Shown here: in pieces, positions 24,860 to 33,043 of the stretch
How positions within the stretch are numbered: the stretch's first letter is position 1
How the letters are laid out: each line of letters opens with the position of its first letter
Origin: 66-474 sp039923855
GTDB lineage: Bacteria; Pseudomonadota; Gammaproteobacteria; Xanthomonadales; Rhodanobacteraceae
Direction of reading: 5' to 3'
Assembly (NCBI GenBank): GCA_039923855.1
Contig: JBDTBW010000067.1
Coordinates: 1-44,520 of the forward strand
Length of the DNA stretch: 44,520 nucleotides
Made by a program: the position numbers and the translations under genes
Notes under the pieces: generated by a model
Databases searched by the model: none
What the model was told of the DNA's origin: nothing
The model's input: only the letters and a program-made list of their open reading frames with translations

Positions 24860-25746
24860 GCGCGCTTTGGTTGCAGGAAGTGGGCACGGTGCGTCACTTC
24901 GCGGGTGTCTTGCTGTTGGTCGTATCTTTTTTGGTCACTGCAGCGCATTTCGTGATGGAGCCATTGCGCTGGAATCACTGCTATTTGCCTTCTGCTGACG
25001 ATATTCGAAGCCGCAACGGCATACGCGATGCATTGTTCTGCACGGCGTTGGCGACTTATCTATTGCCGTTCAAGTTGGGCATTCCATTGCGGATCCTGCT
25101 GTTGCATCGGCAGGGAAAGCTGACATTTCATTTCATCGGGGTTGTAATCGCGCTCGACGGGTTGCTGTCATTGATCGCATGGTCGTTGATGGCCGCACTG
25201 AGTCTGTGGTTGGCTGCTTTGCACTGGCGTCCGCCTGCCTATGTTTGGGGAATCGCGATAGCGGCGATCGTCGGCATGCTGGTAATTTTCTGGTTGCTGC
25301 GTCGGCTGCGCAATCGATGGATGCTGCGGTTGCGCGAAGCGCTGATGTTGTTGGACCAACCTTGGCGTCGGATATTGACAGCATGGACAATTCTGCTCGG
25401 CGATGTAGCGTCCTACGGCATACGCCACGCCCTCTTGGTGCTGATAGTAACCGGCAACCCTCACCTCGCACTGATGGGTGGCGCCGTGGGTATCGTTGCA
25501 ACGTTTGCCGGAATCGTGTCCGGCTTGCCGATGGGCTTGGTCGGATACGACGCCACGTTGATTGCGTTACTTGCATTGGCAGGAGTTCCACTGGATCGGG
25601 CATTGTTGGTGGCGATATTCAATCGTGGCCTCAATCTGGGGGCGGCCGTTTTGCTTGGCTTGCCGGCCGCTTCGCGATTGAGGCTCGGCACGAGCCTGGG
25701 TTCGATTCTGCGCAGGTTGAGAGAAATGGGACATGGCAGTGAATAA
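24856..25746 (+). CDS. Flippase-like / lysylphosphatidylglycerol-synthase-TM family membrane protein
   Basis: A 296-residue polytopic protein read from GTG at 24856, which shares GTGA with the stop of the upstream methyltransferase. About seven hydrophobic segments are visible. The early motif RWNHCYLP and the segment LPFKLGIPLRILLLHRQGK, then GIVSGLPMGLVGYDATLIALLALAGVPLDRALLVAIFNRGLNL, match the COG0392/UPF0104 pattern of LPG_synthase_TM proteins. Members commonly sit beside GT2 dolichol- or undecaprenyl-type glycosyltransferases and are proposed to handle lipid-linked sugars across the membrane, but the activity is not settled. It overlaps the next gene by 14 bp. Confidence 0.75.
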   Translation: MSALWLQEVGTVRHFAGVLLLVVSFLVTAAHFVMEPLRWNHCYLPSADDIRSRNGIRDALFCTALATYLLPFKLGIPLRILLLHRQGKLTFHFIGVVIALDGLLSLIAWSLMAALSLWLAALHWRPPAYVWGIAIAAIVGMLVIFWLLRRLRNRWMLRLREALMLLDQPWRRILTAWTILLGDVASYGIRHALLVLIVTGNPHLALMGGAVGIVATFAGIVSGLPMGLVGYDATLIALLALAGVPLDRALLVAIFNRGLNLGAAVLLGLPAASRLRLGTSLGSILRRLREMGHGSE

Positions 25747-26464
25747 TCAACGCGATTTCTACACGCGCGAGGCGGCCAGTTACGAAGCCAAGCGCTACGG
25801 CTCGCGTTACGGAAGGTTGTTCCGTGCGTTACATCGCGAGGCTGTGGCGCGTGGATTGTCGCTGTCGCAACGGCCCGAACACATACTCGACGTTGCGTCC
25901 GGCACCGGACAGATGCTGCCGGTATTCGCGGCATCAGGGGCGATGGTCGTGGCCGGTGATTTGACGCCGGCGATGCTGAAGGAGGCGCGCAATGCATGCG
26001 TGACACTTGAGAGAATTGACTACTGTGTCGCGGATGCGACGCAGTTGCCTTATGCAGCGAATGGCTTTGATGTAGTGGCCAGTTCGCGCTTTCTCCATTT
26101 ATTTGAGCCTTCAATGCAGCAATTGCTGCTGCAGGAAATGACGCGCGTAGTGAAGCCCGGCGGGGTTCTCATCGTGGATTTTTACAGTGCGGACGCGCGC
26201 CGCGTCTTCTCATGGCCAATCCGGCTCTACCGAGCGCTGTTACGCAAACGGCCAGAGAATGATTATCGGGTTGGCATGAACGAGGCGCGGGCGATGATCG
26301 AATCTACCGGGATGCGCCTTGTTCATGTAGAAGGCATAGGCAATTTCTCGCTGGTTCCACTGTTGTGGATGCCGTCGTCGTGGTTGATGCGGATCGCGAA
26401 GTGGCTGGGCCGAAATTTCGTGCATCTGTCGGAACAGTTTCTGATGGTGGCGCGCAAGCCATGA
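25733..26464 (+). CDS. SAM-dependent methyltransferase (class I, UbiE/Methyltransf_11 type)
   Basis: A 243-residue protein. Motif I is HILDVASGTGQMLPVF (about 50-65), then VVAGDLTPAMLKEAR, DATQLPYAANGFDVVASSRFLHL and the RVVKPGGVLIVDFY strand. The C-terminus may contact the membrane (SLVPLLWMPSSWLMRIAKWLG). The substrate is unknown. It overlaps the upstream flippase-like gene by 14 bp and the next glycosyltransferase by 4 bp. The operon thus has two different methyltransferases, consistent with O-methylated sugars or a capped glycan, which is inference. Confidence 0.83.
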   Translation: MAVNNQRDFYTREAASYEAKRYGSRYGRLFRALHREAVARGLSLSQRPEHILDVASGTGQMLPVFAASGAMVVAGDLTPAMLKEARNACVTLERIDYCVADATQLPYAANGFDVVASSRFLHLFEPSMQQLLLQEMTRVVKPGGVLIVDFYSADARRVFSWPIRLYRALLRKRPENDYRVGMNEARAMIESTGMRLVHVEGIGNFSLVPLLWMPSSWLMRIAKWLGRNFVHLSEQFLMVARKP

Positions 26465-27522
26465 AACGCGTTGTGTTTGTCGCACCTGGCGTGGTGCCGC
26501 CACTCACCGAAGGCCGCAAGCGGCTGGTGATCGATCTCGCCGCGGCGCTACGGGTGCGTGGCATCGAAGTGGATGTGCTGGATGGGGCGCCATCAAGTTC
26601 GTCTGCATACACGATCCGGCGGGCGGTTCGCGCTGTCGCAAACATTTGCGCCGGCGCCGCGCCTCCCGATGTGGTAGCCGTATTCCCTTTCGGTACTTTC
26701 CGCGGTTTGCGTGCGTGGGCCAACACGTGGTTGTTGAATCGAGTTCGATCGATTTGCAGATGCGCCGAAATTCCGGTTCTCCCTATTTTCTACAGTTGCG
26801 CCGGATTGGATCTGGAAGAAATCGGTCGCCGTTTCGGGCCTGCATTGGCGGTAGGGGGTGAGGGTCCATCTGTGCGAATGATTCACCTCGGCGTGGATCG
26901 TCCGCTTGAAGCACGCCAATCCAATAACAGCGAGATGCGTCGCATACTTTTTCTGTGCGGTTATCAACATCCGGGCCGGCGCGCATGGCGTGATGTGCTT
27001 TATGGGCGCGGTCTGATCGACGTTTTTCGCGCTGGGGATCTGCTTGCGGGAGCAGGTATCACGCTGACTGTAGCCATACCATTTTTCAAGCATCCGCAGA
27101 TGCGAGGATTGTTGCAGGCTGAGGCGGTGCGGCATTGCCCGCAACTCATGATCGAGTCACAATCCGAAGTCGACCCTATTGCATGCTTCGCGGCCCACGA
27201 TGCATTCGTGTTTCCTTATCGAGACGAGCACTCGGTGTTTATTCCGCATTCCTTGCTCGAGGCGCTTTCGGTCGGCATTCCGACGCTTGCTGCCGATCAG
27301 CGGATGTACCGCGAACTGACTGCGGCACATGGGGTGCCTCGTTGCAATTTGCATCGAGTCGGAGATGCCGGGGATCTGGCGACCAATTTATTGAATATGC
27401 AGCGCAATTACGCCACGATCATCGCACGAGCCGCTCAAGCGAGTATCGAGATACGTGGCCAGTGGAATATGGAGCATTGCGTAAACGATGTGCTGGCCGC
27501 GTTCGATCAACTCAAGAAATGA
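26461..27522 (+). CDS. Glycosyltransferase, GT4-like (GT-B fold)
   Basis: A 353-residue protein starting MKRVVFVAPGVVPPLTEGRKRLVIDLAAALRVRG, a typical N-terminal GT-B acceptor domain. The C-terminal donor domain includes RRILFLCGYQHPG and FPYRDEHSVFIPHSLLEALSVGIPTLAADQRMYREL, where E and E are spaced like the EX7E site. It is last in the six-gene coupled run and starts within the ATGA overlap with the methyltransferase. Its 3' end overlaps the convergent aminotransferase by 11 bp. Donor and acceptor are not predictable. Confidence 0.8.
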   Translation: MKRVVFVAPGVVPPLTEGRKRLVIDLAAALRVRGIEVDVLDGAPSSSSAYTIRRAVRAVANICAGAAPPDVVAVFPFGTFRGLRAWANTWLLNRVRSICRCAEIPVLPIFYSCAGLDLEEIGRRFGPALAVGGEGPSVRMIHLGVDRPLEARQSNNSEMRRILFLCGYQHPGRRAWRDVLYGRGLIDVFRAGDLLAGAGITLTVAIPFFKHPQMRGLLQAEAVRHCPQLMIESQSEVDPIACFAAHDAFVFPYRDEHSVFIPHSLLEALSVGIPTLAADQRMYRELTAAHGVPRCNLHRVGDAGDLATNLLNMQRNYATIIARAAQASIEIRGQWNMEHCVNDVLAAFDQLKK

Positions 27523-28678
27523 TCTCGCAAACCCCCGCTATCACCCTCTCCACATCCCCATCGCTCAACTTCGGCGACAGTGGCAGACTGACGGTCATAC
27601 GGCCGACGCGCATCGCATTGGGCCATCGCTCCGGTTTCCAGCCATAGCGTTGCTGGTAATACGGATGCTCCGGCACGGCAAGATAATGCACGCCGGTGCC
27701 GACGCGGCGAGCGTTCATCGCATCGAGAAAAGCATCGCGCGAAATGCCGCAACCCGTCTCGTCGATCATGATGGTGAAAAGATGATAGGCGTGTTTCGTA
27801 TCCGGCGCGGGCGGAGCGGGCAGGACGATGGGAAGGTCGGCGAATGCTTCCATGTAGCGATTCCAGATTTGCTCGCGCCGTTGCCAGTTCCGTTCGACGC
27901 GCGCGAGTTGATGGACGCCGATCGCCGCCTGCAGATCCATCATATTGTATTTGAAGCCGGCCTCCACGACTTGATAGTGCTTGTAGCCCTGGTCGCCGAA
28001 ACGATGCCAGGCATCCTTGCTCATTCCATGCAGCGCCAGCATCCTCGCGCGCGCAATGTCCGCTTCGGCGCGGCCGACGATCATGCCGCCTTCGCCCGTC
28101 ACCACGTTCTTTGTCGCGTAGAAACTGAAGCAGCCGAAGTCGCCGAAGGTGCCGGCCTTGCGCCCGTGATACACGGTTTCGATCGCGTGCGCGCAGTCTT
28201 CGATCACGGTGAGATCGTGTTTCTCCGCTATACCCAGGATCGCATCCATCTCGCACGGCCGCCCGGCGAAATGCACCGGCAGGATCGCGCGCGTACGTGG
28301 TGTGATCGCCGCCTCGATCGCCGCCGGGTCGATGTTCTGCGTGTCGGCATTGACATCAGCCAGCACCGGCGTCAATCCTGCGTGGATGATCGCGTTGACC
28401 GAGGCACAGAATGTCAGCGGCGTGGTGATGACTTCGCTGCCGGGTTCCAGATTCGCCGCCACCATGCTGACGTGCAGCGCGGCGGTGCAGGAATTGACGG
28501 CAGCGACCCGCGCTGGGTCGAGACCCTCATATGCGGCAAAGTCGCGCTCGAACTGCGCCACGCGCGGCCCGGTACCGAGCCAACTCGATTGCATGCAAGC
28601 AACGACTTCATCGATCTCGGCCTGCTCGATCAGCGGCGAGCCGAAGATCAGGAAGGGTTGATCGTTAGGAGGAATCAC
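27512..28678 (-). CDS. DegT/DnrJ/EryC1/StrS-family nucleotide-sugar aminotransferase
   Basis: A 388-residue PLP enzyme. The PLP-binding lysine is K190 in CFSFYATKNVVTGEGG; HFAGRPCEMD, DCAHAIETVYHGRKAGTFGD and YNMMDLQAAIG are family blocks. Such enzymes aminate keto-deoxy nucleotide sugars, for example dTDP-4-keto-6-deoxyglucose. That intermediate is made by RfbA and RfbB encoded at 36-38 kb, so an aminated dTDP sugar is a reasonable product; UDP-linked substrates are equally possible. Its start overlaps the stop of the upstream acyltransferase by 4 bp, so both are one transcript. Confidence 0.88.
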   Translation of the reverse strand: MIPPNDQPFLIFGSPLIEQAEIDEVVACMQSSWLGTGPRVAQFERDFAAYEGLDPARVAAVNSCTAALHVSMVAANLEPGSEVITTPLTFCASVNAIIHAGLTPVLADVNADTQNIDPAAIEAAITPRTRAILPVHFAGRPCEMDAILGIAEKHDLTVIEDCAHAIETVYHGRKAGTFGDFGCFSFYATKNVVTGEGGMIVGRAEADIARARMLALHGMSKDAWHRFGDQGYKHYQVVEAGFKYNMMDLQAAIGVHQLARVERNWQRREQIWNRYMEAFADLPIVLPAPPAPDTKHAYHLFTIMIDETGCGISRDAFLDAMNARRVGTGVHYLAVPEHPYYQQRYGWKPERWPNAMRVGRMTVSLPLSPKLSDGDVERVIAGVCEIIS

Positions 28679-30723
28679 GGGCGCTCCAGTGCTTGGCGGG
28701 CCGCAGCAGGCTTGCGCGTTGAAGAAGGGTCAGCGTAAGAGATACCAAGCTTTTGCAGATTCAAGGCATTCTCCAGTGCGGGCCCCAGTGACTGGGCAAA
28801 AGTGGCGCTCATGTGTTGATCGTCGCGAAATACGATCCTGCCGTCGAGTTGGGCACGACACAAGCCGTTCGGACAAACGAAGTTGGTCATGTCGACAAGA
28901 TGGACATTGGGGAATGGCGTACTCGCCGTTCCCAACCACTGGTACACGTTATCAGCGAGGACCGTATAGGCGGGGCCCGTGCATCGCGCCCGGCTGGCTA
29001 ACGCGCGGTACAACCAGCTTCGCGGCGCAAGGCAGGACGGCCCATCGAAAGGCAGCGTCGGCGTGGATCGCATCACGTAGACTTGCCTGGCGGTTGCGCT
29101 CAGCGGTCGGAGTACTTGCCGCGTGCCCTCGATCCACTGCGTTTGCGTGTAGTTGTAGGTGAAGGTGGATCCAAGGATCACCACGTCGGGTTTGAGCGAC
29201 GCGATTTCCAACAGTGCATCGTGCCGCCACTGCGCACACTCGGTGTATTCGCGTCCGATGCGCGGATAGAAGATCGGCACAGCCACCATCGGGCAGGACG
29301 ATTTCGTCACGACTAGCAGGCGCCAACCGGGCTTGTCGAAAATCTGCGCATAAGCCGGAAACCATTGCAGGGCCACGCTATCGCCCAGGGCAACCGCGGT
29401 ATGCGCGGCGGATTTGTCTCCAAACCCGCAGATGTGCACGTCGGCCGAGTGGTACCAGTCATCGCAATCCATCCCGTAAATGACCGGCGCATCGGTGCGC
29501 ACCAACTGGTAGGGTTGTTGCTCCGCGCTATCCGTGCGTTGCACGGCCGCGTTGCGCCAGCGGAGCGCCAACGAAGCAGCGATGATCATCAAGGCCAGCG
29601 CGGCGAATACCGCCATGCGTGGACGCGCAATCAACTTGCGGTTGCGCCGGATCGGCGTTTCGAAAAAGTGATATGACAAAGCCGCGATCAGCAACGAGAG
29701 GACGGCGAGCGCAGCACGATTCCAGCCGTTACTGAAGTCGAGCAGGGTGGCCCCAAGCAGCAAAACCGGCCAATGCCACAGATACCAGGCATAGGAAACG
29801 CGGCCTATGGCTTGCATCGGGAGCAGCGAGAGCAGACGACCCGCGCCGGCCACCGAGCCGTGACTCCCCGCAGCCAACACCAACGCGGCACCGAACGAAG
29901 GTAGCAGCGCCCACCCCCCCGGATACGCGACGTGCTCATCGAGCAGCCACGCGGCAAGCAAGATAAGGCCGAGCCCGATCCAGCCCGCGCCTTGCAACCA
30001 CGCGCCTTGCGGCGCTTGAGCGTCGGACCGATAAGCAGGGGCGCCGAATCTGAGGAACGTCAGCGCGCCCAAGGCAAACTGCCACGCGCGCGAAGGCATC
30101 ATATAGAAGGCCAAATGCGGCGCGTTTGCGGTCCAGTAAAGCGATAACGCCAGGCTGAGAACGAAAATGCCGGCCATGCCCCATTTCAATCGCCCGGCGC
30201 TCGGCGGATTCTTCGCGCGTTGCCACGCACCCATGACCAGCACGAGGAGCAATGGCCATACCAGATAGAACTGTTCTTCCACGCCCAGCGACCACGTATG
30301 CAGAAACAAATTGGTTTCGGTGCCCGGAGCGAAATAGCCCATGTGCGAGAAGGCAAAGTAAAAATTACTCAGCCACAATGCTGCGCTCACCGCCGCCTTT
30401 GCCTGCTCCGGTTGCTCGGCCGCCGCGAGCAGTAGTCGCCCCAATACGCAGGTGACCACCAGCATCAACATCAGCGCGGGTAGCAGTCGCCGCAGTCTTC
30501 GCGCATAAAAGTCCGCGAAACGCAGGTTTCGCGTGGTCTGGATTTCTTGTACGAGCAAACCGGTGATCAAATACCCGGACAGCACATAGAAGACATCAAC
30601 GCCGATGAAACCGCCGGCGAGCCAGCGAACTTTGGCGTGTGCGGCCACCACCAGCAGAATGGCGATGGCGCGCAGCCCTTCGATATCGCCGCGGTATCCG
30701 AGCCGGTAGCGTTGCGTTTGCAT
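28675..30723 (-). CDS. OafA/YrhL-type acyltransferase with C-terminal SGNH domain
   Basis: A 682-residue protein. Residues 10-390 are an Acyltransferase_3 membrane domain of about 10-11 helices, with R18 and H29 in the conserved R-x10-H motif, FIGVDVFYVLSGYLI, and SLGVEEQFYLVWPL. The C-terminal periplasmic SGNH domain (about 425-655) has nucleophile S449 in ALGDSVALQW and a D-x-x-H motif in DDQHMSATF. Together such proteins move an acyl group, usually acetyl, across the membrane onto O-antigen, capsule or other glycans. It is co-transcribed with the aminotransferase. A pilin-glycan or O-antigen target is plausible here. Confidence 0.92.
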   Translation of the reverse strand: MQTQRYRLGYRGDIEGLRAIAILLVVAAHAKVRWLAGGFIGVDVFYVLSGYLITGLLVQEIQTTRNLRFADFYARRLRRLLPALMLMLVVTCVLGRLLLAAAEQPEQAKAAVSAALWLSNFYFAFSHMGYFAPGTETNLFLHTWSLGVEEQFYLVWPLLLVLVMGAWQRAKNPPSAGRLKWGMAGIFVLSLALSLYWTANAPHLAFYMMPSRAWQFALGALTFLRFGAPAYRSDAQAPQGAWLQGAGWIGLGLILLAAWLLDEHVAYPGGWALLPSFGAALVLAAGSHGSVAGAGRLLSLLPMQAIGRVSYAWYLWHWPVLLLGATLLDFSNGWNRAALAVLSLLIAALSYHFFETPIRRNRKLIARPRMAVFAALALMIIAASLALRWRNAAVQRTDSAEQQPYQLVRTDAPVIYGMDCDDWYHSADVHICGFGDKSAAHTAVALGDSVALQWFPAYAQIFDKPGWRLLVVTKSSCPMVAVPIFYPRIGREYTECAQWRHDALLEIASLKPDVVILGSTFTYNYTQTQWIEGTRQVLRPLSATARQVYVMRSTPTLPFDGPSCLAPRSWLYRALASRARCTGPAYTVLADNVYQWLGTASTPFPNVHLVDMTNFVCPNGLCRAQLDGRIVFRDDQHMSATFAQSLGPALENALNLQKLGISYADPSSTRKPAAARQALERP

Positions 30724-30737
30724 GGTTCCCCTCGTGC

Positions 30738-33014
30738 TTATTCGGTGCTAGCCGGCATAGCCAGTTTAGGAAGCGGCGGCCCGCCTTGTTCCGCCTGCTG
30801 TTCGAGTATGGCGATCTTTGCATCCAGCCGTCCGAAACTGTCCATGCGTCGAAGTCGGTCGATGTTGCGGACGGCTTCTTCTGTCATGCCGTGGATCGCC
30901 AACAGATGGGTAAGCTGCACGCGGTATTCAGGCTCGCCAGGCGCCTTGTCCACGGCCAGGCGCAGATAGCGAATCGCCCGTGCGTCGTCGTGCAAGAGCT
31001 CGTTCGCGAAATCGGCGTAAGCACCCAACAGCCGCGCGATCGGATCAGGGTGCGACAGTGCGGCCACATAGGCTTGTTGCAGCAGCGCGGGATCGAATCG
31101 GCAATTGAGCTTGTCCCTGCATTGCGTCAACGAGATCAGCGTGGATATATCTTCCTGCGCGAGCGGCTGCTCGCGCAGCTTGGCGGTCATTGCCTCCCAC
31201 AGCACCGCTTCGCCGGACTCATCATTGTGGCTGGCGATCATGATCTGCGCCTGTTCCGCCAGGCTGGACGCGCCCGGGATTGCCGAGGCGCGGCGCAGAT
31301 AGATTTTCGCGCGGTCCAATGCAGGGGAGGGTTTGTAATTCGATGCGATGATCAGCAGCCGCCCGGCTTCGTAATTGGCGCGCGGTGAATCGGGATGCCG
31401 GTTGGCTTCGGCGATGGCCAGTCGTAGCGGGTTGGACCAATCCTGCGCGCGCAGGTAGGTCACGCCTGCGAACCAGATCAGTAGCAACGAGGCGACAGCG
31501 CCGCGCACGATCGGCAGCGCGATGGTTTTTCGCAGCCCGAGCAACAGCGAAAACAGCGCCAGCAACACACCAATCGAGGCGAAGTAGTTGCGATGCTCGT
31601 AAACCAGTTCCAATGGCACGATGGTCGCCGTCAGCAGTTGCGCGGCGAAAAACCACAGGATGCCCAGCGCTATCAGTGGACGTCGATCGCGTAGCCACCA
31701 CGCAATACAGAGCAGAAGTGCCAACGACGCAATCGCCGGCAGCGTGGTCCATGGCGTATACAGCCCACGCGAAATCGGCAGTTGATCGTGATAAAGGCTG
31801 AGCGTTCCCGGATCGGGCAGCATCGTCCAGTGCAGGTAATCGACCAACACGCGCGGCTCGGTCAACAGCCGCTGGCCTAAAGTGAAATCACGGATATCCC
31901 ATTCCCCGGGCCCAAGCACATGTGGCACCAGCCACGCCAGCCCGACGATCATCGGAAGCAACAGAATGAAAACGAACAGCAACACGACGCGCCTGTCACG
32001 AGTATGTGTGTGCACGCTTTCGTCTGACTGCGGAAGTGGATGGCGCGAAGCGCCGGACATGCTGTTTCCCTCTCCCTTCGGGAGAGGGTGGTGCGAAGCG
32101 CCGGGTGAGGGTCCGGTGTCGATATGGCGCTCCGCGGAACCCGAACCCTCACCCCTGCCCCTCTCCCGAGGGGAGAGGGGTTCATTGTTGCTTTTCGTGA
32201 TCATCATGCGCGCGGAGACAAAACGCAGCAGCGTGACCTCGATCAGAAACGCATACACCGACAACAGCACCGCCGATTCCTTGACCAGCACGCCGATCGC
32301 GGTGCCCGCGATCAAACCCACGCTCGCCAATGCGAATCCGCGATGCCCCGCAGCCAGCAACATTCGCCGACGTCCGGCGAGGTACATCCACAACCCGGCC
32401 AGCACGAACACCTGGCACAGGCTCTCCATTCGTTGCACGACGTACAGCACCGCCATCAGATTGATCGGCAGCAACAGCCAGCCCGCGGTGACGGCGAGAA
32501 TCAGACGGTGCGCGGCGGCTTCGTCAATGCCAGAATTGAACCCCACTCCGCTTGGGAGGGGGGTAGGGGTGAGGGTACGATCTGCGGACAGGGTCTTCCT
32601 GTCTTCCGAAGCCTCACCGGGCGCTACGCGCCATCCTCTCCCGATGGGAGAGGGACACAGATTCCACGCACGCACCAACTCGCGCAGCATGAAGTAAAGC
32701 AACACGCCGTTGAGCAGATGGATGGCGAGATTGGTCGCTTTCATCGGCCAAGGATCGCTGCCGGTGAAAAACCAGTTGGCGGCGAAGGTCAGCGACGCCA
32801 GCGGACGCTGCAATTCACTGGCGGGCGACGCCCAAGCCGCGTTCGCCCATGCCGCCAGGGTCGAATGCGTCACGTGGATCGCCACGTTGTCGACGATGTT
32901 GGGGAAGTCGTCAAAAACATAACCACCGGAGAGTCCCGGCCAATAGACGATCGCGGTCAGCGCCAACGCGGCGGTCAGGACGATGACAGTGAATGTTTTT
33001 TGGCTGGTGCGCAT
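30738..33014 (-). CDS. GT-C-like polytopic membrane protein with C-terminal TPR-like region and two repeat insertions
   Basis: A 758-residue protein: about ten membrane helices, then a soluble helical region (about 560-758, TPR-like). The first periplasmic loop has DD after TM1 (YVFDDFPNIVDN, D35/D36), and a later loop has PLELVYEHRNYFA, features shared with TMTC/GT-C glycosyltransferases that use lipid-linked sugars. Residues about 119-160 and 276-318 are encoded by in-frame palindromic repeats and fall between helices. It is a tandem paralogue of the next gene. A TTG at 33047 overlaps the upstream stop (TTGA) and is an alternative start. Pilin glycosylation is inferred from proximity to the pilin gene. 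Confidence 0.7.
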   Translation of the reverse strand: MRTSQKTFTVIVLTAALALTAIVYWPGLSGGYVFDDFPNIVDNVAIHVTHSTLAAWANAAWASPASELQRPLASLTFAANWFFTGSDPWPMKATNLAIHLLNGVLLYFMLRELVRAWNLCPSPIGRGWRVAPGEASEDRKTLSADRTLTPTPLPSGVGFNSGIDEAAAHRLILAVTAGWLLLPINLMAVLYVVQRMESLCQVFVLAGLWMYLAGRRRMLLAAGHRGFALASVGLIAGTAIGVLVKESAVLLSVYAFLIEVTLLRFVSARMMITKSNNEPLSPRERGRGEGSGSAERHIDTGPSPGASHHPLPKGEGNSMSGASRHPLPQSDESVHTHTRDRRVVLLFVFILLLPMIVGLAWLVPHVLGPGEWDIRDFTLGQRLLTEPRVLVDYLHWTMLPDPGTLSLYHDQLPISRGLYTPWTTLPAIASLALLLCIAWWLRDRRPLIALGILWFFAAQLLTATIVPLELVYEHRNYFASIGVLLALFSLLLGLRKTIALPIVRGAVASLLLIWFAGVTYLRAQDWSNPLRLAIAEANRHPDSPRANYEAGRLLIIASNYKPSPALDRAKIYLRRASAIPGASSLAEQAQIMIASHNDESGEAVLWEAMTAKLREQPLAQEDISTLISLTQCRDKLNCRFDPALLQQAYVAALSHPDPIARLLGAYADFANELLHDDARAIRYLRLAVDKAPGEPEYRVQLTHLLAIHGMTEEAVRNIDRLRRMDSFGRLDAKIAILEQQAEQGGPPLPKLAMPASTE
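32068..32183. repeat. Composite palindromic repeat (family B) inside the GT-C gene, second site
   Basis: Hairpin CCCTCTCCC-tt-CGGGAGAGGG, GGTGAGGGTCCGG, a 32-bp spacer, AACCCTCACCC, then hairpin CCCCTCTCCC-gaGGGGAGAGGGG. A degenerate half-copy precedes it at about 32029-32057. It is read through as a hydrophilic Pro/Gly/Arg/Glu-rich peptide. Confidence 0.92.
32541..32654. repeat. Composite palindromic repeat (family B) inside the GT-C gene, first site
   Basis: CCCCACTCC/GGGAGGGGGG-type hairpin, GGGGTGAGGGT, spacer, CTCACCGGGCGCTACGCGCC, then CCTCTCCC-gat-GGGAGAGG. It sits at the loop matching the insertion in the paralogous gene at 34683-34795. Confidence 0.9.
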
Positions 33015-33043
33015 GGACGGTCGACGGGACAAGCGGGCGGCGT

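Noticed and set aside
24100..27500. Genomic island boundaries with attachment sites or an integrase.
   Set aside because: Base composition looks lower in GC, but no tRNA, integrase or direct repeat flanks were found, so no island was called.
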